Shown here piece by piece: positions 17,873 through 26,405 of a DNA stretch of 34,680 nucleotides. Every line of letters begins with the position of its first letter. Positions within the stretch are counted from its first letter, which is position 1. This stretch comes from Leptolyngbyaceae cyanobacterium M33_DOE_097 (GTDB lineage: Bacteria > Cyanobacteriota > Cyanobacteriia > Leptolyngbyales > Leptolyngbyaceae), in contig DVDV01000099.1 of NCBI GenBank assembly GCA_015296075.1, positions 90,446 through 125,125 on the forward strand, written 5' to 3'. The translations under genes and the position numbers were made by a program. Under the pieces are notes generated by a model. The model was given only the letters and a program-made list of their open reading frames with translations, was not told the origin of the DNA and made no database searches.

Positions 17873-18300
17873 AAAAGAGGCGCACCCGATCACTTCCACA
17901 ACTGATTGAATGTTATAGCTGTTGTCAGATGACTCAGGACATTGGAAGCATGAGTGTGAGAGTGTTGTGAGCCTCGCTCAAAGCCCTTGCACCCTGTGCT
18001 AACTGAGATAACTATGGCTATATTTAACCGAATCAAAATGATGATCTAGTCGGAAAATCTATCAGTAGGTGCGCGCGATCGCTCGTAGAAATTTGGGTTA
18101 ACTACTAAAATGACGAAAGTTGCTTTTGTTTCAGCCTGCTGTATGCCTCAATGCTTCCCTGCTGCAGATGACCCTGCCAAAAGATAGAGTTTATTTTCTC
18201 TTGTTGCGGCTATTTGTTTGAATTTTACCCTATTCCGATAATTGGATATCAAAGCCGCAAGACTGGTGTGTTTTGCTTCTGCTATTTATGGTTAGTTCTT
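17873..18300. other. Non-coding stretch after the HD gene
   Basis: 428 bases with only short, poorly supported frames (one of about 25 codons from 18109). It contains a GCGATCGC (about 18076). It must include the promoter of the 97-residue gene that follows. I see no RNA gene or repeat. Confidence 0.4.
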
Positions 18301-18594
18301 ATGTCACAAGACCCAATGCCCAAAGAACCCAATAGCGACTACGAAAAAGAGCGGTATTTGTATCCGATCGGTCGTTATCGGGGAGAGTTCAAGCCTGAGA
18401 ATTTAGCCTTCAATGCCAACCTGCAAGAGTTTGCTCAACGGGTTGCTATTGTTTGTGGCTTAGAGACAGGTGGCAAGATTGCGCCTGAAGTGGCGTATCG
18501 CCAAATTAAGGATCTGTGGCAGCAACTCAAAGAATCAAAGCATACGCTGTTGGATGTTGAGCCTCCTCAACCGCCTGATCTTCCAGATGCTTGA
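18301..18594 (+). CDS. Small conserved cyanobacterial protein (DUF7219-like)
   Basis: 97 residues from ATG at 18301; a longer frame starts at 18214 but its 29 extra residues are Phe/Cys-rich and unlike the family. The core LYPIGRYRGEFKPENLAFNANLQEFAQRV is what I remember from a small soluble cyanobacterial family, often listed as DUF7219 and sometimes mislabelled as an isopropylmalate synthase. It is helical (ETGGKIAPEVAYRQIKDLWQQLKESK) with a Pro-rich acidic tail. Function unknown. The family name is from memory. Confidence 0.7.
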   Translation: MSQDPMPKEPNSDYEKERYLYPIGRYRGEFKPENLAFNANLQEFAQRVAIVCGLETGGKIAPEVAYRQIKDLWQQLKESKHTLLDVEPPQPPDLPDA

Positions 18595-18749
18595 GCGGCT
18601 GATTTAGCAGACTCTAAATTTAGCTTTTAGGGACAGTTGAGCCGCAAGCTAGCAAAGCTCATCTGTTCTCTTTGAGGCTGACATTTACGGGGTGATGAGT
18701 CCGCAATCGCGCTTGGAGGTCGAACTTATAGGACGGAGCAATCCAATTC

Positions 18750-18932
18750 CTACGGCAAATCAAAGCGGCTCAAAACCTTCAACACAATGGTTGTCACAAA
18801 GATTTGCACAATGACTTGCACTGGGCTTTGCGAGGGTGCCATTTCCCCTCCTTGAGCGAAAGCAACCGCTGAGAAGGCTGTACCCAGCAGTAACACAGCA
18901 AGAAAAACGATTCGCAGAAAGCGAATGGGCAT
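18750..18932 (-). CDS. Very small exported or membrane protein
   Basis: 60 residues from the ATG at 18932 (MPIRFLRIVFLAVLLLG); a GGAG lies about 11 bases upstream. The N-terminus is a convincing signal peptide with a cleavage motif AVAFAQ near residue 24. The mature part is only about 36 residues, with a hydrophobic helix PVQVIVQIFVTTIVLKVLSRF. I do not recognise it as any known photosystem small subunit. It lies downstream of accC on the same strand. The gene could be spurious, but the signal peptide is better than chance. Confidence 0.45.
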   Translation of the reverse strand: MPIRFLRIVFLAVLLLGTAFSAVAFAQGGEMAPSQSPVQVIVQIFVTTIVLKVLSRFDLP

Positions 18933-19155
18933 TAGTGGGATACTCCAACTGCTCGGCAAAAGGTGCAAGTTTCAATCTAAGGCTAAGTTAACCGTCATTC
19001 TAAACCGAAGCGACGGATGCTTGATTCTACGGGAATGGAACTTTAAAGCAAATTTACTCAGCAGTTGGGCAGGTGGCTAAAGCCGCGATCGCCCACTTAC
19101 AAAAGCAGAAAGCTGATCAGAGCATGCTGCTTAAAACGGGCTGAGATGAATTTGG

Positions 19156-20508
19156 TTACTTTTCGCGCTGCATCAACTGCTCGACAAAGTTGGTGTAAAC
19201 GTCTCCCTTTTGGAATTCGGGCGAGTCAAGAATTTTTTGGTGGAAGCCGATAGTAGTTGGTAAACCCGTGATGGCGCACTCTCTCAACGCACGGCGCATA
19301 CGTCGAATCGCTGAATCGCGATCGCGGCCCCACACAATTAGCTTGCCAATCAGCGAGTCGTAATAAGGCGGAATTTCATAGTCAGTATAGACGTGAGAAT
19401 CCATTCTCACACCGGGACCACTCGGCGGAAGATAGCCGCTGATGCGACCGGGAGCCGGGCGAAAGTTGTAGTCGGGGTCTTCAGCATTGATCCGACATTC
19501 GATCGCATGACCCCGCAGAACCAAATCTTCTTGCCGGAAGCTAAGTGCCTCACCCTGAGCAATTTTGATTTGCTCAGCAATCAAGTCTAAGCCTGTAATC
19601 ATCTCCGTGACGGGATGCTCAACCTGGATCCGAGTGTTCATTTCCATGAAGTAAAACTCGCCAGAGGCATCGAGTAGAAACTCAACCGTCCCAGCCCCCA
19701 CATAGTTGATCGACTTCGCCGCTAAAACGGCAGCCTGTCCCATTTTTTCGCGCAACTCTGGAGTCAAAGCCGGACTGGGTGCTTCTTCTAACAGCTTTTG
19801 GTGACGCCGTTGAATGGAACATTCCCGCTCGCCCAAATGCACAACGTTGCCATGCGTATCGGCCAAAATCTGGAACTCAATATGGCGTGGCTTTTGGATG
19901 AATTTTTCAATATACAAGCCAGGGTTGCCAAAAGCGGCTTCGGCTTCACCTTGAGCAGCGGCAAATAAGCGTCCCAAGTCAGCATCATCAGTTACCAGGC
20001 GCATCCCCCGACCACCCCCACCAGCAGTGGCTTTAATAATGACCGGATAGCCAATTTCACGGGCGATCGCGCGCGCTTCTGCCTCATCCAGTACCAGTCC
20101 TTTGCTGCCAGGTACCGTCGGCACACCCACCGTCTGCATGGTCTTTTTGGCGGTTGATTTATCGCCCATCATGCGGATTGACTCTGGGGTCGGGCCGACA
20201 AACGAAATCTGGTGATCGGCGCAAATTTCTGCGAAGCGAGCATTCTCAGCTAAGAAACCGTATCCCGGATGGATAGCCGTCGCATTCCGAGTCAGAGCCG
20301 CCGCAATGATATTGGGGATGTTGAGATAACTCTTGCTGCTCGGTGGTTCGCCGATGCACACAGCCTCATCTGCCAACTGCACATGCAGAGAATTGCGGTC
20401 AATGGTTGAGTGAACCGCTACAGTGGCAATGCCTAGCTCTTCGCAAGTACGAATAATCCGTAATGCGATTTCTCCCCGGTTAGCGATTAATATTTTGGAA
20501 AACTGCAT
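19156..20508 (-). CDS. accC: Biotin carboxylase subunit of acetyl-CoA carboxylase
   Basis: 450 residues, the normal length. It carboxylates biotin on AccB with ATP and bicarbonate, the first step of fatty acid synthesis. ATP-grasp features are all present: the glycine loop [10 protein letters not shown] (161-170) with K159 before it, [16 protein letters not shown] (288-303) with R293 and E297, and CRINAEDP with R339. The N-terminus [19 protein letters not shown] is canonical. In many cyanobacteria accC is apart from accB, as here; no other acc gene is in the window. Confidence 0.98.
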   Translation of the reverse strand: MQFSKILIANRGEIALRIIRTCEELGIATVAVHSTIDRNSLHVQLADEAVCIGEPPSSKSYLNIPNIIAAALTRNATAIHPGYGFLAENARFAEICADHQISFVGPTPESIRMMGDKSTAKKTMQTVGVPTVPGSKGLVLDEAEARAIAREIGYPVIIKATAGGGGRGMRLVTDDADLGRLFAAAQGEAEAAFGNPGLYIEKFIQKPRHIEFQILADTHGNVVHLGERECSIQRRHQKLLEEAPSPALTPELREKMGQAAVLAAKSINYVGAGTVEFLLDASGEFYFMEMNTRIQVEHPVTEMITGLDLIAEQIKIAQGEALSFRQEDLVLRGHAIECRINAEDPDYNFRPAPGRISGYLPPSGPGVRMDSHVYTDYEIPPYYDSLIGKLIVWGRDRDSAIRRMRRALRECAITGLPTTIGFHQKILDSPEFQKGDVYTNFVEQLMQREK

Positions 20509-20717
20509 TTCTTACAAAGCTTCTGTCCGTATTGAGTAGCATAGATGGTTCTGACGCATCACCGAAAGACCAGCGCCACAAAAGTCTAAAAGGTTCCCCT
20601 AAAAAACGTGCTGCAGCCTTAGAGGGGCAATGATTCTATCGCAAAATTTGCTTCAATTACCCAACCCTGGTTCTGAATGCGTAGAATAAAAACCAAATTC
20701 TCACACTGGCAGACGCT

Positions 20718-21149
20718 ATGAAATGTGAATCGGATGCACCCGCAAGCTCTGAGCAAACAGCTCTAGTTATTTTGCGGGATACTGAGCGATCGCTGCGAGA
20801 GACGACCGTCACCATTCTCGCCCCAATCTTGCCAGAACCACTTGCAGTTCGCTTGGGCGAAGCCTCAATCCTGGCAGATGCTTCATTAGAGGAGCTGGCC
20901 GAGATTGATCTCGATTCTATTTCGGTGCAAGAGTTGCGTCCTGTCCGAATTCGAATGGGGCTTCTATGGGTGGGGATGGGTGCATTATCAATGCTGCTCT
21001 TACTTCTCTATTTGTCTGCCCTGCATTCAGAATTTAGCCCAGGAGAACAAATCTATCATTATTGGCACCACTATGTTTGGTTCGTATCAATTGGCATCAG
21101 TGGCATGTTTATGCTGGGGCGAGAAGCGTTACGCCCACCGGATGAATAA
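20718..21149 (+). CDS. Conserved hypothetical protein with two membrane helices
   Basis: 143 residues. The first 75 are soluble and acidic (SILADASLEELAEIDLDSISVQEL). Two hydrophobic helices follow (about 80-101, MGLLWVGMGALSMLLLLLYL, and about 121-135) separated by a histidine/aromatic-rich loop YHYWHHYVWF. The HYWHHYVW loop could bind metal or haem, but this is only a guess. No domain is recognised. It ends in the shared terminator at 21252-21278 and is divergent from accC. Confidence 0.65.
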   Translation: MKCESDAPASSEQTALVILRDTERSLRETTVTILAPILPEPLAVRLGEASILADASLEELAEIDLDSISVQELRPVRIRMGLLWVGMGALSMLLLLLYLSALHSEFSPGEQIYHYWHHYVWFVSIGISGMFMLGREALRPPDE

Positions 21150-21251
21150 ACTGAGTGAATCGCCCCTGAATTGAGGCGCTAGGCAATGGAGCGCAGTCCA
21201 TGTGGGCTGGAGTGGTAGCGATCGCCGTTCAGAAAAAGTGAATTGTCATGC

Positions 21252-21278
21252 AAAAAGGGTTCCAACGGAACCCTTTTT
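21252..21278. terminator. Bidirectional rho-independent terminator
   Basis: A perfect 12-base-pair stem: AAAAAGGGTTCC (21252-21263), loop AAC, GGAACCCTTTTT (21267-21278). The arms give a T-run on both strands, so it can end the plus-strand membrane-protein gene (stop at 21149) and the minus-strand exported protein gene (stop at 21309). Confidence 0.9.
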
Positions 21279-21308
21279 GGCATCAGAAAACAGGATTGAG
21301 AAAGCGCA

Positions 21309-22019
21309 CTACGACTTTAGAGCCGCTCCAACCTTGCTGGCTGCATCAAGTGCAGTGTTAAGGCTTTGAATGTGATCGTTAAACTTCGCGACATCAAAAC
21401 CAGCGCCATCAGTACCGAACGACTTGACATCATCAGCGACGGCTCGCAGGTACTGAGCCGCATCTGAAAAAGTACCTTTAGAGCCGATGACCTGATCTTT
21501 CAATTGAGCTTGAATTGTTTCCCAAGCCTGATCAGCAAGGGCTTTCAGGTCATTGCGATAAGTGTCTGCCGCCGTTGAAACCTCTTTTGTGACTGTGTCT
21601 GCCTGCGTGGAAAACTCGTCAAGTGCAGCAACAGCAGCGTCAAGCTTGGTTTGACTGGCTTGTACTTTTTTTGCAATTTGAGCCTTAACAGCCGGGGTTG
21701 CATCAGGTGTGAGCTTGCTTAATTGCAGCGATAACTCATCCAGTAACTTACGAGTTCCTTTTGTGTTGTCTTTCAACAAATCTTCTGCACTTTCAGTGTA
21801 GTCAGTGATCTGAGCTTGAGTTTTGCTAAAACCCTTGATTAGCTCTTTGGCTGATGAGAAAACATCTGTCTCAGTTGCTTTAGCGATGAGCACACCATCT
21901 AAAGAACTTGCGATCGCGGGGCTACCAACCACAAAGGTAGAGAGGGCAAGCACGCCAACCAAAAGTGCTGTCAACAACTTTTGGGCAACGCGCTTAGGTG
22001 AACTTAATTTTAAAAGCAT
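21309..22019 (-). CDS. Exported helical (coiled-coil-like) protein
   Basis: 236 residues from ATG at 22019. A GGAGG lies about 9 bases upstream; the ATG two codons earlier would be too close to it. A signal peptide (KLLTALLVGVLALSTFVVGSPAIAS) should be cleaved after PAIA or thereabouts. The mature part is almost entirely alpha-helical, rich in Ala, Lys, Asp, Gln and Thr, with heptad-like spacing (LLDELSLQLSKLTPDATPAVKAQIAKKVQ). It has no cysteine. It resembles cyanobacterial periplasmic or lumenal helical-bundle proteins of unknown function. The ends are consistent: own start signal and the terminator just downstream. Confidence 0.75.
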   Translation of the reverse strand: MLLKLSSPKRVAQKLLTALLVGVLALSTFVVGSPAIASSLDGVLIAKATETDVFSSAKELIKGFSKTQAQITDYTESAEDLLKDNTKGTRKLLDELSLQLSKLTPDATPAVKAQIAKKVQASQTKLDAAVAALDEFSTQADTVTKEVSTAADTYRNDLKALADQAWETIQAQLKDQVIGSKGTFSDAAQYLRAVADDVKSFGTDGAGFDVAKFNDHIQSLNTALDAASKVGAALKS

Positions 22020-22159
22020 TAACATGCTCCTCCAAAGTAAACATCAGCTACACACCAAAGTGGGGCAACTATTTCAAACCAAAGGTTAATTTACCTCAAG
22101 AAAATATCAAATTTCAGAAAATGCAGAAATCTTTCCATCTCCTAAGAATAACTGGGAAT

Positions 22160-22173
22160 ATTCTCCTGAGAAT
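22160..22173. repeat. Perfect palindrome ATTCTC-CT-GAGAAT upstream of the SSB-like gene
   Basis: A 6-2-6 palindrome lies about 80 bases before the start of the OB-fold gene. It could be an operator for a dimeric repressor, but no regulator can be named. The heptamers of the Fur-like site at 34550-34574 look similar but have a different spacing. Confidence 0.35.
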
Positions 22174-22253
22174 TGTAAATGTTTGTATTTTTCTGGGCAT
22201 CTCACAGAAGCTAAGGGCACGTTACGAAAGTACTGGTTAGGAGACAACCTATT

Positions 22254-22634
22254 ATGTCAAGCGCAGGTCTAAATAAATGGATTGTGAGTGGCAATCTTGC
22301 CGCTGATGCTCAAATCAAAAATATCGATTTACGGGATGGCAGTCAGGCTCAAATTGCAGAAGCAACTCTTTATGTGCAGAAGCCAAAAAATCGAAAAGAT
22401 TCGTTTACAGTGTCACTAAAAATCTGGGAAAAGTCCCTGGCATGGCGAAAAATGCCCTATCTAAAGAAAGGATCTTTGATCATTTGTACGGGGGCAGTAG
22501 ACGCAAATCCCTACCTTTCACTAAGTGGAAATGCACCTAAAGCAGGTCTAGAAATGACCGTTTTAGATATCGATTTAGACATTGTGAAAGGGGGCGATGC
22601 AGAAACGCAGGGTAGTCAAGAGTCAGATGCTTAA
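22254..22634 (+). CDS. OB-fold single-stranded DNA-binding-like protein
   Basis: 126 residues. The N-terminus LNKWIVSGNLAADAQIKNI and the TFTV-like strand DSFTVSLKIWEKSLAW resemble the OB core of SSB proteins, followed by YLKKGSLIICTGAVDANPYLSLSG. The tail GDAETQGSQESDA is acidic, but it lacks the classic DIPF-type SSB tip, so it may be a paralogue rather than the main SSB. AGGAG at 22239-22243 sits 10 bases before the ATG. No replication or competence gene is next to it. Confidence 0.75.
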   Translation: MSSAGLNKWIVSGNLAADAQIKNIDLRDGSQAQIAEATLYVQKPKNRKDSFTVSLKIWEKSLAWRKMPYLKKGSLIICTGAVDANPYLSLSGNAPKAGLEMTVLDIDLDIVKGGDAETQGSQESDA

Positions 22635-23315
22635 GAATTAGACAATTAAGCGGAGTAAAAGTAAAGGACTCCTATCTTAATGATTAAGAATCCATGACAT
22701 AGTAGGTCACTCACTAAGAGTTGAAAATTAAACTTCACCTGAGTAATTTTTAGTTGAGAGCCTTACTCCCTGGGTTTTTCTAAGTTTGTCTAAACTGCAA
22801 ACGGCTTCTCTGAATAGTGAGTAATCCTTAAGTTAAGAGAGAGACTAATCTGATTTCTCAGGTCAAAGAAGGATAGTGCTATTTCTTCTTGATCTTTTAA
22901 TCTTTTAGGCTTGAGCGTTCTTAACTTCTCGTGAAGAGAAAAATAGCTTGTTGTATCCCGCTACGCGTAAAGCTTTGGACAAGAGGATGTGAGGCTGCAC
23001 CCGGTATGCCTTTTTCAGTGCTGCTACATCTGAAAACGCACGACTTAAGGGGTTAGGGATTCGCAAACAAATAAGCTCCCAGTGTTAGAGCCTTCTGTGT
23101 TAGGGGGTGGCATGCCACCCCCCTACAGTGGGATGACATTTACTTGCAGAAGATCCCTGACTGCCTGTGTCCACTCGCGAGGGGGATGGATCTGTGAGAT
23201 CTGACGTTGGGCTTGGGTGTGCAGCAGCAGGCGAGATACTATGTCAAAATGACAGCGTGAAAAATGAAGCTGAGCGATCGCGCTCACGCTGTTTAACTGC
23301 TGCAACCTAAACGTA
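22635..23315. other. Long non-coding stretch with dispersed palindrome
   Basis: 681 bases with no convincing gene. It is AT-rich on the left. The stretch near 22960 reads CCGCTACGCG, a string often seen in cyanobacterial intergenic repeats. The palindrome at 23101-23125 is annotated separately. A 60-codon frame at 23123-23305 on the minus strand is unsupported. An unannotated small RNA cannot be excluded. Confidence 0.45.
23101..23125. repeat. Perfect 20-base palindrome in a dispersed-repeat context
   Basis: The bases 23103-23122 form a perfect palindrome, GGGGGTGGCA followed by TGCCACCCCC, with TA on both outer sides and one extra C on the right. Such G-rich ...GGCATGCC... elements are dispersed in cyanobacterial intergenic regions. 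It resembles, in layout, the element at 2921-2949. Confidence 0.65.
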
Positions 23316-23495
23316 ATGTCTGAGTTACCGATAGACCCAACCCTTTACTTTTTACTCAACCTCCATTGTTTAATCGGTGGTATTGCTGCTGTTGTAGCGG
23401 CTCGCAAGGGCTATCGTTTGGGGGTATGGTTAATCATTGGTTTAATTGGGGGAACGGCAGCCTTAATGGTTGCCACGCTCCTGAAGCGAAAATGA
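23316..23495 (+). CDS. Small 59-residue two-helix membrane protein
   Basis: A short frame of 59 codons from ATG at 23316 to TGA at 23495. Two hydrophobic segments (about 10-28, YFLLNLHCLIGGIAAVVAA, and about 36-54, LGVWLIIGLIGGTAALMVA) are separated by a basic turn ARKGYR and followed by LLKRK, a typical hairpin membrane protein. The topology and codon use look real. It ends 36 bases before the YqgF-like gene, so they are probably cotranscribed. No function known. Confidence 0.65.
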   Translation: MSELPIDPTLYFLLNLHCLIGGIAAVVAARKGYRLGVWLIIGLIGGTAALMVATLLKRK

Positions 23496-23531
23496 TTGAA
23501 TCGTTAGAAGTTGTGTGTTTGCCAGAAGATT

Positions 23532-23978
23532 ATGGTGCCAGGTGGGTCTGAGCCGTTAGGGCAACCAGTTCTATTAGGGTTTGACCCCGGTCGGCTCAAG
23601 TGTGGTTTGGCGATCATGGGGGTCGATCGGGCTGTGCTTTATCATGAAGTCGTTACGACTGACCGAGCGATCGCAACCATTGAGCGCCTGCGTCAACAAT
23701 TTCCTGTTTCTTTGGTGGTGATGGGTAATCAAACCACCGCTAAGGAGTGGAAGCAACGGTTAAGTGAGATTCCAACTCCACCAAGGGTGATGCTGGTGGA
23801 TGAGCGTTATAGCTCGTTAGAGGCACGCGATCGCTACTGGCAGATGTATCCGCCGCGAGGGTTAGCGTCATTCATGCCGCGATCTCTGCGCTCAATTCCG
23901 CGTCCGATCGACGATATTGTGGCTATTTTGCTGATTGAGCGCTATCTCGATCGCTTGACCGAAACATCAGAGATCTAA
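23532..23978 (+). CDS. YqgF/RuvX-like RNase H-fold nuclease (cyanobacterial paralogue)
   Basis: 148 residues from ATG at 23532; a GTG at 23511 is an alternative. The opening VLLGFDPGRLKCGLAIMG carries the RNase H-type DPG(R)xK(C/I)G signature with the first catalytic aspartate, SLVVMGNQTTAKEW matches the second strand, VDERYSS the third acid, and DDIVAILLIERYL the last. YqgF (RuvX) takes part in 16S rRNA 5'-end maturation, but this protein is shorter and divergent, so its substrate is not certain. It is downstream of the small membrane protein. Confidence 0.75.
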   Translation: MVPGGSEPLGQPVLLGFDPGRLKCGLAIMGVDRAVLYHEVVTTDRAIATIERLRQQFPVSLVVMGNQTTAKEWKQRLSEIPTPPRVMLVDERYSSLEARDRYWQMYPPRGLASFMPRSLRSIPRPIDDIVAILLIERYLDRLTETSEI

Positions 23979-23984
23979 TTTCTG

Positions 23985-24251
23985 CTAGACTTCGCCGCGA
24001 ATAGTAAACGAATAATCGCCACCCGGCTCAAGTTGATAATCTTTTTGTTCTAAAAAACGGCTCAACGGTTCTCGAATTAAAGCGCGACCAAGGGATGGTT
24101 GCACAGACAACACCCCCTGGCGAAAACACCACTCAAATTGCCATTCGTAGTGATTGGCTCGCACTTCTCCTTCAAGCTTGCCCTGTTGCCAACATTGGCG
24201 GGTAATTCGCACGTATGCAGTCGTTTCAGGTAAACGTCGATTAGCCACCAA
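23985..24251 (-). CDS. DUF3146 family protein
   Basis: 88 residues, soluble: RLPETTAYVRITRQCWQQGKL, then EVRANHYEWQFEWCFRQGVLSVQPSLGRALI and LEPGGDYSFTIRG. I recognise this as the small cyanobacterial DUF3146 family, of unknown function. It starts from ATG at 24251 and is convergent with the YqgF-like gene (6 bases apart). The 94-residue gene upstream is 24 bases away on the same strand, so the two are likely cotranscribed. Confidence 0.7.
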   Translation of the reverse strand: MVANRRLPETTAYVRITRQCWQQGKLEGEVRANHYEWQFEWCFRQGVLSVQPSLGRALIREPLSRFLEQKDYQLEPGGDYSFTIRGEV

Positions 24252-24275
24252 TCACTTCTCCAGATTAAGCTGCAC

Positions 24276-24560
24276 CTAGGCCACTCGGGCATCTGGCTCA
24301 AAAACCCACAATATCAAACCTTTTGGCACTTGTGTCAAAAGGATCGGATTGCCCCGCTCGATCAGGCGTTGGGCACCCCGTTGAGCCGAGTCAAAATCAG
24401 TATAGAACCGAACACAGCTGTAATACCTACCACCATAAGCGATCGCCCCAACAGGTTTTGGTAAACCAGGTAAGTAGATGTGGCAGCTTTTGAATGACCC
24501 TTTTTTAAGGATAGAAAATTGAGTTGTCAAGGATGGATCAAGATTGAGATTACCGACCAT
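24276..24560 (-). CDS. Conserved hypothetical protein (cyanobacterial)
   Basis: 94 residues. NLDPSLTTQFSILKKGSFKSCHIYLPGLPKPVGAIAYGGRYYSCVRFY has the look of a conserved compact beta domain, followed by DFDSAQRGAQRLIERGNPILLTQVPKGLILWV. No known motif and no membrane helix. It is probably in an operon with the DUF3146 gene downstream. No function is proposed. Confidence 0.7.
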   Translation of the reverse strand: MVGNLNLDPSLTTQFSILKKGSFKSCHIYLPGLPKPVGAIAYGGRYYSCVRFYTDFDSAQRGAQRLIERGNPILLTQVPKGLILWVFEPDARVA

Positions 24561-24684
24561 AGGGAAGATGGGGAAAATTGGGAAGGGTACTGAGAAAATT
24601 ATTCCTAATCTATTTAATTCCCAAATGAACCACCACAGTTAAACTACAGAAACGAAATCTGGCAAAGATTTTGGTGAATTGTGA

Positions 24685-25317
24685 CTATTCGACTGATTCC
24701 AACACAACACTACGGTTGTTGAATCGACTCATGGTTTTCTCGATGCCGTGCCGCAGGCTGTATTCAACCATTTCAACGGCTAGTTTGAGAACTTCAGCGA
24801 CGACAGGTGCCTCTTGCAGTGAGAACCGCCCCAAGACATGAGAAACCGCATCTTTGTCAGGATGAACTGACTTAGCGCTGCCAATGCCAAGCCGTAAGCG
24901 GGGAAATGATTGGGTGCCGAGGTGGGCGATCGCTGATTTCATGCCATTGTGCCCGCCTGCTGAACCAGAGAGGCGAAGCCGCAGCTTACCCAGGGGCAGA
25001 TCCATTTCATCGTAGACGACCAAAACGGATTCAGGGTTAAGTTTGTACCAATCCACGACAGCCCGAATGGATTGACCGGAGTTGTTCATATAGGTCTGGG
25101 GCTTGAGCAACCGTACCTTGTGCGTTCCGGCAAAGCCTTCGCCAAACTCACCTTGAAACTTGCGTTGCTCTGCCAGGGCAATCCCCCATGCCTTTGCTAA
25201 GGCATCCACCAGATCAAACCCGATATTGTGGCGGGTATGGGCGTATTTTGCGCCAGGATTGCCTAAGCCCACAATTAAATGGGGAATCACGAGAGCAGGT
25301 GGAGTTGCGTCGGTCAT
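24685..25317 (-). CDS. pth: Peptidyl-tRNA hydrolase
   Basis: 210 residues. It releases tRNA from stalled peptidyl-tRNA. The family hallmarks are present: VGLGNPGAKYAHTRHNIGFDLVD (16-38) with N20 and the catalytic H30, YMNNSGQ (76-82), VVYDEMDLPLGKLR with D103, and GSAGGHNGMKS with N124. The N-terminus is about 10 residues longer than in E. coli Pth. It is on the same strand as tatA and psbH, 358 bases downstream of tatA. Confidence 0.97.
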   Translation of the reverse strand: MTDATPPALVIPHLIVGLGNPGAKYAHTRHNIGFDLVDALAKAWGIALAEQRKFQGEFGEGFAGTHKVRLLKPQTYMNNSGQSIRAVVDWYKLNPESVLVVYDEMDLPLGKLRLRLSGSAGGHNGMKSAIAHLGTQSFPRLRLGIGSAKSVHPDKDAVSHVLGRFSLQEAPVVAEVLKLAVEMVEYSLRHGIEKTMSRFNNRSVVLESVE

Positions 25318-25675
25318 AGCTCGAAAAAGGTCAGGATGAATTTAGGTCGCGATCGCCCGATTGGTTCGAGGAGCAAGAATTGAATCAAACTGCATGGCGT
25401 AGGCTGGGTTCGACAACAACCCTAACCCATCAATTCTTTAAGGACTGAGAATTAAATAACCTCGACATTTTCTTGCACGAACGTTAGCGCAGCATGCCAT
25501 TCGACCGCTCGCCCCTGTAGACGGCAGAATATCGATTCTATCTAATCCACAACCCTAAGACTTGCTGGCAAGACTAGATAGTTCACTAAAAGAACTTTGC
25601 AAGGTCGGTAGTGACTAAGCCATTGGTCATTGGTCATTCGTCTTCTCTACCTGGCAAAGCTGGCCTGGCAGCCCC
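25318..25675. other. Non-coding stretch between pth and tatA
   Basis: 358 bases with no credible gene. It includes a short tandem heptamer repeat at 25622-25642 (annotated separately) and a possible small hairpin AGTTC/GAACT at 25580-25596. No tRNA-like cloverleaf is visible. Confidence 0.5.
25622..25642. repeat. Short tandem heptamer repeat (ATTGGTC)
   Basis: Three adjacent copies: ATTGGTC (25622-25628), ATTGGTC (25629-25635), ATTCGTC (25636-25642). This matches the short tandemly repeated repetitive (STRR-type) sequences known from cyanobacterial intergenic DNA. Confidence 0.75.
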
Positions 25676-26011
25676 CTAGCTGCTAACTTCGCTAGAAACG
25701 GTGGTTTCTTCGCTAGTTTCGCTGGAGCTAGTGCCATTTGTTTCACTAACAGCCGCTTCAGATCCGGGAGTCAAAACGGGCTGAGCAGGCTCTTCCAGGG
25801 TTGCTTTCATTGGTTCAGATGGCGTCGGCTTTTCTAACCGCTCGGCTTCGCGCTTAAATTCTTCCTCAAATTCTTTAGAGGCTTCCTGAAAACTGCGGAT
25901 TGCCTTACCCAGGCTTTTGCCAATTTCAGGTAACTTCTTGGGGCCAAAAATAAGTAAGGCCACAATTAGAATCAAAACCATTTCTGGTAGACCAATTCCG
26001 AAGAAATTCAT
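25676..26011 (-). CDS. tatA: Sec-independent protein translocase TatA/E
   Basis: 111 residues. One N-terminal membrane helix (LPEMVLILIVALLIFGPKKLPEIGKSLG, with the FGPKKLPE hinge at 22-29) is followed by an amphipathic helix (KAIRSFQEASKEFEEEFKREAERL) and a disordered Ser/Thr/Glu-rich tail. That is the TatA pattern, as part of the twin-arginine translocation pore. Its downstream neighbour is pth and its upstream neighbour psbH, with a terminator between psbH and tatA, so it probably has its own promoter. Confidence 0.92.
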   Translation of the reverse strand: MNFFGIGLPEMVLILIVALLIFGPKKLPEIGKSLGKAIRSFQEASKEFEEEFKREAERLEKPTPSEPMKATLEEPAQPVLTPGSEAAVSETNGTSSSETSEETTVSSEVSS

Positions 26012-26077
26012 TGGCTTATCCCCCGCGATCGCGCACTACTTTTCTACACCCTATACCGTCGGGTTACTTTTCGACAT

Positions 26078-26101
26078 AAAAAAATCCCGGACGGGCCGGG
26101 A
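26078..26101 (-). terminator. Rho-independent terminator after psbH
   Basis: On the minus strand, TCCCGG and CCGGGA (26096-26101 and 26085-26090) form a 6-base-pair stem with a 5-base loop, followed by a run of seven T (26078-26084). It lies 27 bases after the psbH stop. Confidence 0.8.
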
Positions 26102-26127
26102 AAAATCAATCACTATGAACCAACAAA

Positions 26128-26322
26128 TCAACCGCCCCAAGTCACCGTGAAGTCATTCAGGATGATTGAGGAGTTATAAATTTGCAGAATGATAAGTAAG
26201 AAGACGAAAAACAAACCCATAAAAACGCCCATTAAAGGAGTAGTGCCCCATCCGGGAACGACCTTACCGTATTCAGAGTTTAAGGGGCGAAGGATTTCTC
26301 CTAACCGAGTCCGCTGTGCCAT
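26128..26322 (-). CDS. psbH: Photosystem II protein PsbH
   Basis: 64 residues, normal cyanobacterial length. [32 protein letters not shown] is the conserved stromal arm, followed by one membrane helix ([18 protein letters not shown]). PsbH stabilises photosystem II near the QB site. The gene is divergent from psbN; the 83-base gap 26323-26405 must contain both promoters. Confidence 0.97.
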   Translation of the reverse strand: MAQRTRLGEILRPLNSEYGKVVPGWGTTPLMGVFMGLFFVFLLIILQIYNSSIILNDFTVTWGG

Positions 26323-26405
26323 GAGTCACCTATATCTCTATCTCGACAGAAGTGTTTATGCTTTGTAACATTATACGAGTAAGACACTCATAAATTATCC
26401 TACCT

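Noticed and set aside
23123-23305. 60-codon minus-strand frame in the intergenic region
   Set aside because: No SD, no recognisable domain, adjacent to a repeat; could be real but I cannot support it.
25363-25420. GGTTCGA-like strings resembling a tRNA T-loop
   Set aside because: No matching acceptor, D-arm or anticodon stem around them.
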